Assembly (NCBI GenBank): GCA_016195145.1
Contig: JACQAF010000058.1
Location: 1-23,217 of the forward strand
DNA from: Rhodospirillales bacterium
GTDB taxonomy: Bacteria; Pseudomonadota; Alphaproteobacteria; CACIAM-22H2
Length of the DNA: 23,217 nucleotides
Reading direction: 5' to 3'
Within the stretch, counting starts at the first letter, position 1. Every line of letters starts with the position of its first letter. A program made the position numbers and the translations under genes. The notes under the pieces were generated by a model, which worked only from the letters and a program-made list of their open reading frames with translations, ran no database searches and was not told the origin of the DNA. Below, one piece after another: positions 14,468-23,217 of the stretch.

Positions 14468-14822
14468 GGGGCGAAAACCCTCCGCTGTCAAGTCACCGCC
14501 GACAGCAGAGCGGACGTTCGATAACGTCGGGGCGGGTTGCCCGATCGCATAAGACCGAAGCGCTGCGTTCCGCCACCCGCCCTTTCGCCCTACTACCCGC
14601 ATTTTTGCCCTGCCGATTGCCTGTCTCTTAATTCTCGACCCCTTGCCCCGGTTATTCCGGTGCGGCTGGACAGCGCCGCGGGCGGACGCTACATCTAGGG
14701 GGAATTCTTCATGCTGCGCCTGAACTTGTCGGTCCGCCGGGGCGTCGGTGGGCAAGGGCGAACGTGGCCTCGAAGAAAGCGGGCCGGTCAACCGGCCGCC
14801 ACTGTCACCGCCGGGGTTAAGC
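14468..14822. other. Non-coding recA-alaS interval
   Basis: No convincing gene is seen in this stretch. It holds two small dyads: GCTGTC/GACAGC (14484-14506) and GACGTT-4-AACGTC (14513-14528). E. coli AlaRS is known to repress its own gene at a palindrome, so the second dyad is worth noting, but nothing here shows that role. The ATG at 14711 has a good AGGGGGA before it but opens a frame that only overlaps alaS in a different phase. Confidence 0.5.
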
Positions 14823-17483
<2,661 letters not shown>

Positions 17484-17524
17484 CGCGGATAACTGGCGAA
17501 CGTCCCAAAGGGGAGGGGGCGGGA

Positions 17525-18458
17525 ATGCCGAACACATGGCGGGCGCGGTTCGCCGATCTGCTTGAAGAAGCGGAACGGCCCTCGCGCGTCCGGATCGTCG
17601 CCAATCTGACGTTGCTCATGGCAATCGCCGTCGCTGTTGCCGCCGCAATGGTGGAGACGATGAACGATGTGCCGCTGCCAGTGACCCTGGCTGCAGGGCG
17701 GCTATCGGCGACGGCGTCGGTTCTGTTCACCGTCGAATATATCCTGCGCCTGTGGGTTGTGCCGGAGCGGGCGCCTGCCGCATCCGTTTCAGCAAGGCGG
17801 GCGCGATGGGTCTACGCCCGCGGCTTCCTCGGCGCGGTCGATCTGCTGGTCATCCTGCCGTTCTGGCTGGAGCATTTCATTCCGCTCGGGCGGGACTGGT
17901 TCGAGATCGCCGGGCTGCTGGCGATTCTCAAGCTGGCGCGCTACGCCCCGGGTCTCGGGCTCGTCGCCAGGGTCTTCGCCAACGAGATCCGAGCGCTCAG
18001 TGCGGCGTTCATTGTGCTGTTCGTCGTGCTCGTGCTCGCCTCGGGCGTGATGTACACGCTTGAGTCGCACGCCCAACCGCAGGCGTTTTCCTCGATCCCG
18101 GCGACCATGTGGTGGGGGATCGTCACCATGGGAACCGTCGGTTACGGCGATATGGTGCCGCTAACGCCGCTTGGCCGGCTGTTCGGCAGTTTCATCATCC
18201 TGCTCGGCGTCGCGGTCTACGCCGAAGCCGGTGCGCCTCAAGGCCGGGGATCATTTCGGGGAGGTCGGGTTGCTGAGCGACAGCACGCGCAATGCGACCG
18301 TGATCGCGGCGAGCGATTGCCAGCTTCTCGCCCTCGGGGTCGGTGAGTTTCGCCAGCTGATCGATCGCCACCCCGAAATACGAGCCCATTTCGAGCGCGT
18401 TGCCGCCGAGCGCATGATGCCGGGCGGAATCGGATCCCGGCCGCCGGCCGTCAATTGA
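17525..18458 (+). pseudogene. Cyclic-nucleotide-gated K+ channel gene with an internal deletion
   Basis: The first 233 codons encode a six-helix potassium channel. S1 lies near 24-46, S2 near 62-79, S3 near 101-119, S4 near 130-150 and S5 near 157-179. The pore filter TVGYGD is at 204-209, and S6 starts at 216. The family match ends inside S6 at VAVYA (18223). The frame then reads unrelated residues to a stop at 18346. In another frame, from 18222, the end of a cyclic-nucleotide-binding domain appears (PVRLKAGDHFGEVGLLSD, then RNATV and LLALGVGEFRQLI), including the FGE and R-x-ATV phosphate-binding residues. The end of S6, the linker and the first half of the binding domain, about 80-100 codons, are missing. 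The two well-preserved halves suggest a recent deletion or an assembly error. Confidence 0.85.
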
Positions 18459-18582
18459 ATGGCCAGCGCGGCGATGCGTCGCGCCCGATTCGGCAATTTT
18501 CGCATTGACAGCGCGGCGTCTTATGCCGGGAATGCTCGTACGGCCGAACGACCATGGGCCGTTCAATCCGAGGGAGGCTCCT

Positions 18583-19188
18583 GTGAGATTCCGCCACCGC
18601 GGCAAAACGCCCGTCGTCGACCCGAGCGCCTACGTCGCCCCCAACGCCGTACTGTGCGGAGACGTGCGCATCGGCCCCGGCTGCGCCATCGCCTTCGGCG
18701 CGGTGCTTAGCGCCGAGGACGGCTCGATCGAACTCGGCCGCGACTGCATCGTGATGGAGAATGCGGTCGTCAAGGCGACCCAGACCGCGCCGGTGCGCGT
18801 CGGCAACAACGTTCTCATCGGGCCGCACGCATACCTGACCGGCTGCACGATCGAGAACGAGGTGTTTCTCGCCACCGGGACGACGATCTTCAATCACGCG
18901 GTCATTGGCGCGCGGGCGGAAGTGCGAATCAACGCCACCGTCCACCTGTCGTCGCGGCTGGCGCCCAACGCCATCGTCCCGGTCGGCTGGGTCGCGGTCG
19001 GCGATCCGGCCGAGATCCTGTCGCCTGATCAGCACGAGCGGATTTGGGAAATCCAGAAGCCGCTCAACTTTCCGAAAGTGGTGTTCGGGCTCGATCGCCC
19101 GCCCGAGGGCGGGACGATCATGCCCGAGATCACGCGGCGCTACGCCATGCACCTGCGCGCGCACCGCGCCGACCAGCGGCTCGACTGA
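18583..19188 (+). CDS. Gamma-carbonic-anhydrase-like left-handed beta-helix protein
   Basis: This 201-residue protein has the hexapeptide-repeat beta-helix pattern (DPSAYVAPNAVLCGDVRIGPGCAIAFGAVL ... VRVGNNVLIGPHAYLTGCTI ... IFNHAVIGARAEVRI). It then has a C-terminal helical tail with QHERIWEIQKPLNF, as in YrdA/gamma-CA-like proteins. The three zinc His of true gamma-carbonic anhydrases are not all in register: the usual G-H-x(4)-H is here G-P-H-A-Y-L-T. Carbonic anhydrase activity is therefore doubtful, and an acyltransferase-like or non-catalytic role is possible. The GTG start at 18583 is fixed by AGGGAGG five bases upstream; upstream in-frame ATGs lack such a site. It is convergent with icd. 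Confidence 0.8.
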   Translation: MRFRHRGKTPVVDPSAYVAPNAVLCGDVRIGPGCAIAFGAVLSAEDGSIELGRDCIVMENAVVKATQTAPVRVGNNVLIGPHAYLTGCTIENEVFLATGTTIFNHAVIGARAEVRINATVHLSSRLAPNAIVPVGWVAVGDPAEILSPDQHERIWEIQKPLNFPKVVFGLDRPPEGGTIMPEITRRYAMHLRAHRADQRLD

Positions 19189-19206
19189 ACCCGCCGGCGG
19201 CGGGTT
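19188..19206. terminator. Hairpin between convergent gamma-CA-like gene and icd
   Basis: AACCCGCC and GGCGGGTT form a perfect 8-bp stem with a three-base loop in the 30-base gap between the two convergent genes. The flanking A and T bases are part of the stem, so it can act weakly in both directions. Confidence 0.5.
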
Positions 19207-19218
19207 GGGCGGCGGCGC

Positions 19219-20433
19219 TCAGCCCAGCGTCTTGTGGAGGTTTTCCTCGATCTTGTCGATAAACTTGCCGGTGGTCAGCCATGGCTGTTCGGGTGAGATC
19301 AGCACCGCGAGATCCTTGGTCATGAAACCGCTCTCGACCGTGTCGACGCACACTTTCTCCAACGCGTCGGCGAATTTTATGACGTCGGGGGTGTTGTCGA
19401 ATTTGCCGCGATAGGCGATACCGCGCGTCCACGCGTAGATCGACGCGATCGGATTGGTCGAGGTTTCCTTGCCCTTCTGGTGCTCGCGATAGTGGCGGGT
19501 GACGGTGCCGTGCGCCGCCTCGGCCTCGATTGTCTTGCCGTCCGGGCTCATCAGCACGGAGGTCATCAGGCCGAGCGAACCGTAGCCCTGGGCGACGGTA
19601 TCGGACTGCACGTCGCCGTCATAGTTCTTGGCCGCCCAGACGAAGCCGCCCGACCATTTGAGCGCCGCGGCGACCATGTCGTCGATCAGACGGTGTTCGT
19701 AGGTGAGCTTGCGTTCCTTGAACTTCGCGGAGAATTCCTTGTCGAAGATTTCCTGGAACAGATCCTTGAAGCGGCCGTCATAGACCTTGAGGATGGTGTT
19801 CTTGGTCGAGAGATAGACCGGGTAGTTGCGCTGCAATCCGTAGTTAAAGCAGGCCCGCGCGAAGCCGCGGATCGATTCGTCGAGATTGTACATGGCAAGC
19901 GCCACGCCCGCGCCGGGAAAATCGAACACCACATGGCGGATATTCGACTGGCCGTCGGTCGAGGTGAAGGTGATCGACAACCGGCCGGCCGAAGGGATGA
20001 GGAAGTCGGTGGCGCGGTACTGGTCGCCATAGGCGTGGCGGCCGATGACAATGGGCTGGGTCCAGTTGGGGATCAGCCGCGGCACGTTCTTGCAGATGAT
20101 CGGCTCGCGGAACACCGTGCCGTCGAGGATGTTACGGATCGTGCCGTTGGGCGATCGCCACATCTGCTTGAGGCTGAATTCCTTGACCCGCGCTTCGTCC
20201 GGCGTGATCGTTGCGCACTTCACCCCGACGCGGTATTGCTTGATCGCCTCGGCCGCCTCAACCGTCACCTTGTCGTCGGTACGGTCGCGGTGCTCGACCC
20301 CGAGATCGTAATATTTCAGGTCGACGTCGAGGAACGGCAGGATCAGCCGCTCGCGGATCATCTTCCAGATAATGCGGGTCATTTCATCGCCGTCGAGCTC
20401 GACGATCGGATTGGCGACCTTGATCTTTTTCAT
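19219..20433 (-). CDS. icd: NADP-dependent isocitrate dehydrogenase
   Basis: This TCA-cycle enzyme oxidatively decarboxylates isocitrate to 2-oxoglutarate, making NADPH. The 404 residues match the homodimeric, eukaryote-like subfamily common in Alphaproteobacteria. It begins MKKIKVANPIVELDGDEMTR, has the substrate loop SPNGTIRNILDGTVFREPI, the metal-binding region YEHRLIDDMVAAALKWSGGF with YDGDVQSDTVAQGYGSLG, and the cofactor region EAAHGTVTRHYREHQKGKETSTNP. All landmarks are present and the length is normal. It is followed on the same strand by no other gene; the LOG-family gene upstream on this strand is about 145 bases away. Confidence 0.97.
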   Translation of the reverse strand: MKKIKVANPIVELDGDEMTRIIWKMIRERLILPFLDVDLKYYDLGVEHRDRTDDKVTVEAAEAIKQYRVGVKCATITPDEARVKEFSLKQMWRSPNGTIRNILDGTVFREPIICKNVPRLIPNWTQPIVIGRHAYGDQYRATDFLIPSAGRLSITFTSTDGQSNIRHVVFDFPGAGVALAMYNLDESIRGFARACFNYGLQRNYPVYLSTKNTILKVYDGRFKDLFQEIFDKEFSAKFKERKLTYEHRLIDDMVAAALKWSGGFVWAAKNYDGDVQSDTVAQGYGSLGLMTSVLMSPDGKTIEAEAAHGTVTRHYREHQKGKETSTNPIASIYAWTRGIAYRGKFDNTPDVIKFADALEKVCVDTVESGFMTKDLAVLISPEQPWLTTGKFIDKIEENLHKTLG

Positions 20434-20578
20434 GGTTTTCGGGAACTCCGCTTGAGGACGGTCATGGGCCGGACTCGGGTTCGCCGCGCGCGGCGACGCT
20501 GTCCACCGGACGCCGGTCTTCTAGCGCAAATGGCGGGCAAAGTCATGGGCCTGGGGGCGAATCCGGGCCCGCCAGCCC

Positions 20579-21163
20579 CTAGAGCCGTTGCGGCTTGGGC
20601 GCAATACGCGGGGCCGCCATCCTGCCGATGGTCGGCAGGACATCCTCGACCCGCTCGACGACCGTAAACAGGTCGCGGAAGGTCGGTCGGGCGTAGTTGC
20701 GGCGGATCAGCGAACGGACAAGATCGAGCAGCGGCTGCCAATAGCCGCCGAGATTGACCAGCACGATCGGCTTGGCGTGGAGCCGGAGCTGCTTCCAGGT
20801 CAGGACCTCGAAGGTTTCGTCGAGCGTACCTGGCCCGCCCGGCAGGATGACAAACGCCTCCGAGCGCCGGAACATGGTCTCCTTGCGGGTGTGCATGTTG
20901 GGCACGACAATCAGCTCGCTCACCTTGCCATGCCCGGCTTCGGAGTTGAGCAGGTGCTCGGGGATGATGCCGGTGACGCGCCCGCCATGGGTGAGTGCGG
21001 CGTCGGCAATGACCCCCATCAGGCCGACATGGCCGCCGCCAAAGACCAGCTCAATGTCAGCCTCGGCGAGGATACGGCCAAACCGCCCGGCGGCCGTACG
21101 GTGGGTTCGCGGGCCCCGGTCGGAGGAGCCGCAATAGACGCACAGCGATTTGATGGCAACCAT
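20579..21163 (-). CDS. LOG-family protein (cytokinin riboside 5'-monophosphate phosphoribohydrolase-like)
   Basis: The 194-residue Rossmann-like protein carries the family hallmarks: VYCGSS (9-14), GGGHVGLMG (42-50), MHTRKETM with the catalytic-region Arg-Lys (90-97), and PGGPGTLDE (108-116), close to the consensus PGGxGTxxE. LOG proteins cleave the N-glycosidic bond of AMP or cytokinin nucleotides; many bacterial members are probably nucleotide-salvage or stress enzymes. The start at 21163 (MVAIKSLCVYCG) fits the family; the longer open frame to 21313 adds an unconserved N-terminus. The gene diverges from the cytochrome c' gene over about 195 bases in which I could not fix a convincing promoter. 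Confidence 0.9.
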   Translation of the reverse strand: MVAIKSLCVYCGSSDRGPRTHRTAAGRFGRILAEADIELVFGGGHVGLMGVIADAALTHGGRVTGIIPEHLLNSEAGHGKVSELIVVPNMHTRKETMFRRSEAFVILPGGPGTLDETFEVLTWKQLRLHAKPIVLVNLGGYWQPLLDLVRSLIRRNYARPTFRDLFTVVERVEDVLPTIGRMAAPRIAPKPQRL

Positions 21164-21359
21164 GGGTTTGAAAGTTCCTAGAGTCGGCCGATTTGGGCAG
21201 AATATGGAGAACGGCGTTGAGAAGACGATAAAATACGAAATCTTGACTTGATGCCAGTATGGCGAATGGGGAATAAATGCGGGATCGGCACTGTTAGTAT
21301 ACGGCACACTCATTCCATGGCCTGCCGGGCCAACTTTTAGCTATACAGGGGAGATGTCA

Positions 21360-21836
21360 ATGACGACGGTTTCGCGTCTGGCTTTGGCGATGATCGGTCT
21401 GGTCGGGGTTCTTGGCGTGGCAACGTACTCGGCCGAAGCCCAGATGAATATGATGAAGCAGATCGAGCACCGCCAGGAAGTGATGAAGGGCAATGGCGGC
21501 GCCATGAAGGTGTTGACGCCCATCGTGCGCGGCGAGGCGCCGTGGAACCAAGCCGCCGCGGTCCAGGCGGCGACCACGCTCGCCAATACGGCCAAGGAAA
21601 TTAACGCCCTGTTCCCGCAAGGCACCGGCCCGGAAGCGGGGAAGACCGATGCGTTGCCGGCGATCTGGCAGAACTGGGCCGATTTCCAGGCCAAGGGCCA
21701 GGTGTTTAACGAGGCAACCACCAAGCTGTTGCAGCTCGCCCAGGCCAATGACGAGGCCGGGTTCAAGGCCCAGTTCCCGAATGTCGGCAAGTCGTGCGGC
21801 GGCTGCCACGAGGGCTATCGGGTCAAAAAGCAGTAG
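21360..21836 (+). CDS. Cytochrome c' / c556-type protein
   Basis: This 158-residue secreted protein has a signal peptide (about 1-27, ending SAEA-Q). The mature part forms a four-helix bundle (MMKQIEHRQEVMKGNGGAMK, then HWxx-like NWADFQAKGQVFNEATTKLL), with a C-terminal heme site CGGCH at 146-150. A heme motif at the end of a helical bundle defines the cytochrome c'/c556 group. These periplasmic monohemes are linked to electron transfer or nitric-oxide handling. The start at 21360 is chosen over 21354 because GGGGAG touches the first ATG but is six bases from the second. A strong terminator follows, and the next gene is another c-type cytochrome. Confidence 0.92.
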   Translation: MTTVSRLALAMIGLVGVLGVATYSAEAQMNMMKQIEHRQEVMKGNGGAMKVLTPIVRGEAPWNQAAAVQAATTLANTAKEINALFPQGTGPEAGKTDALPAIWQNWADFQAKGQVFNEATTKLLQLAQANDEAGFKAQFPNVGKSCGGCHEGYRVKKQ

Positions 21837-21859
21837 CCCGCTGATTGTCGGACGATATG

Positions 21860-21895
21860 ATGGCCGGGGCAGTCGATTCGCCCCGGCCATTGTTT
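21860..21895 (+). terminator. Rho-independent terminator of the cytochrome c' gene
   Basis: ATGGCCGGGGC (21860-21870) pairs perfectly with GCCCCGGCCAT (21880-21890) around a nine-base loop, followed by TGTTT. It lies 24 bases after the stop. It also argues against starting the diheme cytochrome at the upstream ATG 21845, because translation would then run through this hairpin. Confidence 0.8.
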
Positions 21896-21949
21896 CGGCG
21901 GTTCGTCGTTGTGGCACAGGCGTTGGCCTTTTCGGCTCCACTGGCCCTG

Positions 21950-22855
21950 TTGCGTAAGACTCCTCGATTGCAGCTTTCTGGTTTTGCACTGGCGCTTCTG
22001 GGCGTCGGTCTGCTGGTTGGACCGGCCGCCGCCCAGACGCCGGACGCCACCCGGCGGGGCGGATACATTTTCGATCTGGCCGGGTGCGCCGGCTGCCATA
22101 CCGATGTAAAGAACAAGGGGCCGCTCGCCGCCGGCGGGCGCGAGCTGAAAACGCCGTTTGGCGCGTTCTACGGGCCGAACATCACGCCGGACCCCCAATA
22201 CGGCCTCGGCCGGTGGAAAGAGGCGGATTTCGTCCGGGCGATGCGCCACGGCATCCGCCCCGACGGCAACCGCTATTTCCCGGTGTTTCCCTATACCTCG
22301 TTCGCCAAGATGAGCGACGAGGATTTGCACGATCTGTGGGGGTATCTGCGATCCTTGCCGCCGGTCGCCAAGCCCAGCCGGCGGCATGACATCGGATTTC
22401 CGTTCCGCCTGCGCTTTTTGCAGATCGGCTGGCAGTGGCTCAATTTTTCGACCGGCGCGTTCAAGGTCGATCCGGCCAAATCGCCGGAATGGAACCGGGG
22501 CGCCTATGTTGTCCAGGCCCTCGGCCATTGCGGCGAATGCCATACGCCGCGCAATATTGCGGGGGCCACGCGGCCATCGCTCTATCTTGCCGGCACGCGG
22601 GACGGGCCCGAGGGTTCGAAGGTGCCCAATATCACCCCCGATCCCGAAACCGGCATCGGCAAATGGTCCCCGGGCGATCTTGCGGACCTGTTCAAGAGCG
22701 GCATGACCCCCGACGGCGATTTCGTAGGTGCGACGATGGCCGAGGTGGTGCGCAATAGCACCAGCAAGATGACCGATGCCGATTTGAAGGCGATGATCGC
22801 TTATTTGCGGGCGGTGCCGCCCTTTCGGAACGATATCCGGGCGGTGGCCAAGTAG
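21950..22855 (+). CDS. Secreted diheme cytochrome c
   Basis: The protein (301 residues from this start) has a signal peptide (LRKTPRLQLSGFALALLGVG, ending AAA-Q) and two heme sites, CAGCH at 47-51 and CGECH at 195-199. Each is followed by a PNITPD-type segment and a helix in the class I cytochrome style (MRHGIRPDGNRYFP, FKSGMTPDGDFVG). This two-domain layout resembles the cytochrome subunits of membrane-bound alcohol or gluconate dehydrogenases and other periplasmic electron carriers, but no dehydrogenase is next to it. The start is uncertain: TTG at 21950 gives the best signal peptide, GTG at 21911 and ATG at 21845 are longer in-frame options, and no clear ribosome site settles it. Confidence 0.85.
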   Translation: MRKTPRLQLSGFALALLGVGLLVGPAAAQTPDATRRGGYIFDLAGCAGCHTDVKNKGPLAAGGRELKTPFGAFYGPNITPDPQYGLGRWKEADFVRAMRHGIRPDGNRYFPVFPYTSFAKMSDEDLHDLWGYLRSLPPVAKPSRRHDIGFPFRLRFLQIGWQWLNFSTGAFKVDPAKSPEWNRGAYVVQALGHCGECHTPRNIAGATRPSLYLAGTRDGPEGSKVPNITPDPETGIGKWSPGDLADLFKSGMTPDGDFVGATMAEVVRNSTSKMTDADLKAMIAYLRAVPPFRNDIRAVAK

Positions 22856-22873
22856 CCGAAAAACCGGCTTTTT
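22854..22873 (+). terminator. Rho-independent terminator of the diheme cytochrome gene
   Basis: AGCCG and CGGCT form a short stem around a six-base A-rich loop and run into T residues. The stem overlaps the TAG stop codon. The stem is short, so strength is moderate. Confidence 0.6.
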
Positions 22874-22949
22874 GCATAGGCGGCGGTTGCCTCGGCCGCG
22901 CCACAGTCTTATGGTGATATAAAGAGGCAACAACAGGATTCACCGGTTC

Positions 22950-23217
22950 GTGAAGCGAACGATCATTATCGGGCTGGTCGGGTTGGCGCTGGTGAGCGTC
23001 GGCGCGGTCTGGGCTTGGTTGCAGATGCCCGCCGAGGCGCCGGCGGTCCAGACGGCGAGCGTTGTCAATACGGCCGGCCCGCCGACGCCGGCGGAAGAAC
23101 GCACCGCCCGCGCGTCGCTTGAGGCGCCGCCGATCATACCGGTGAGGCCGCCGAGTTTCGACGTGGTGCGAATCAATCCGGCCGGTGATGCCGTGATCGC
23201 CGGGCGTGCCGACCCCA
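22950..23217 (+). CDS. N-terminus of a membrane-anchored, proline-rich protein (LysM-type family likely), cut by the window edge
   Basis: A GTG start at 22950 opens a frame that is still open at the window end (89 codons). It has an N-terminal transmembrane or signal-anchor helix (KRTIIIGLVGLALVSVGAVW), a Pro/Ala-rich linker, and the beginning of a beta-rich module (PPSFDVVRINPAGDAVIAGR). That last segment is typical of an alphaproteobacterial family that continues with Ig-like repeats and a C-terminal LysM peptidoglycan-binding domain. The LysM part is not visible, so the family call rests on the opening only. The upstream gap has an 8-bp dyad, GTTGCCTC/GAGGCAAC (22886-22931). Confidence 0.6.
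   Translation, partial: MKRTIIIGLVGLALVSVGAVWAWLQMPAEAPAVQTASVVNTAGPPTPAEERTARASLEAPPIIPVRPPSFDVVRINPAGDAVIAGRADP

Noticed and set aside
14711..14822. ATG with a good AGGGGGA site upstream of alaS
   Set aside because: The frame is not that of alaS and continues only as a shadow of it; no recognisable peptide.

Overview
The window looks like a chromosomal segment of a GC-rich alphaproteobacterium, most likely in or near the Rhodospirillales. This rests on the high GC content, the flagellar order fliL-fliM-small membrane protein-motE-cheY-cheZ-two MotB-like genes-large TPR gene opposite flgF-flgG-flgA, the FliM N-terminal form, and GAAC-N7-GTAC elements before recA that resemble alphaproteobacterial LexA boxes. 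No rRNA, tRNA, insertion sequence, phage gene or CRISPR array was seen.

Layout. 1-1963 (minus): flgF, flgG and flgA (flgA cut by the window edge), for the rod and P-ring assembly. 2033-10177 (plus): a tightly packed operon of fliL, fliM, a DUF6468-like membrane protein, motE, a cheY remnant, cheZ, two MotB-like proteins and a 1018-residue secreted TPR protein. 10276-11208: a small, less GC-rich island with a decayed cupin gene diverging from an intact MarR regulator. 11366-13038: a NarL/FixJ-type response regulator convergent with a secreted beta-propeller protein. 13045-17483: the recA control region, recA and alaS. 17525-18458: a broken cyclic-nucleotide-gated potassium channel gene. 18583-21163: a gamma-carbonic-anhydrase-like protein, isocitrate dehydrogenase and a LOG-family protein. 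21360-23217: cytochrome c', a diheme cytochrome c and the start of a proline-rich membrane-anchored protein.

The strongest unusual signal is a set of lesions in conserved genes. The motE end and the first ~50 codons of cheY are missing, so motE reads out of frame through cheY and back in frame into cheZ. flgF lacks its conserved rod N-terminus. The potassium channel has lost everything between the end of S6 and the last part of its cyclic-nucleotide domain. The cupin carries three frameshifts. Either the genome is decaying, or (equally likely) the assembly has small deletions. Reads across the three junctions would decide.

The best candidate for undescribed biology is the end of the flagellar operon: a MotB-like protein without the proton-carrying Asp, a canonical MotB-like protein and a large secreted TPR protein, translationally coupled and with no motA in view. 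The regulatory DNA is also rich: two near-identical LexA-like boxes flank a perfect palindrome before recA, and a perfect 15-bp inverted repeat precedes the LuxR-type regulator.
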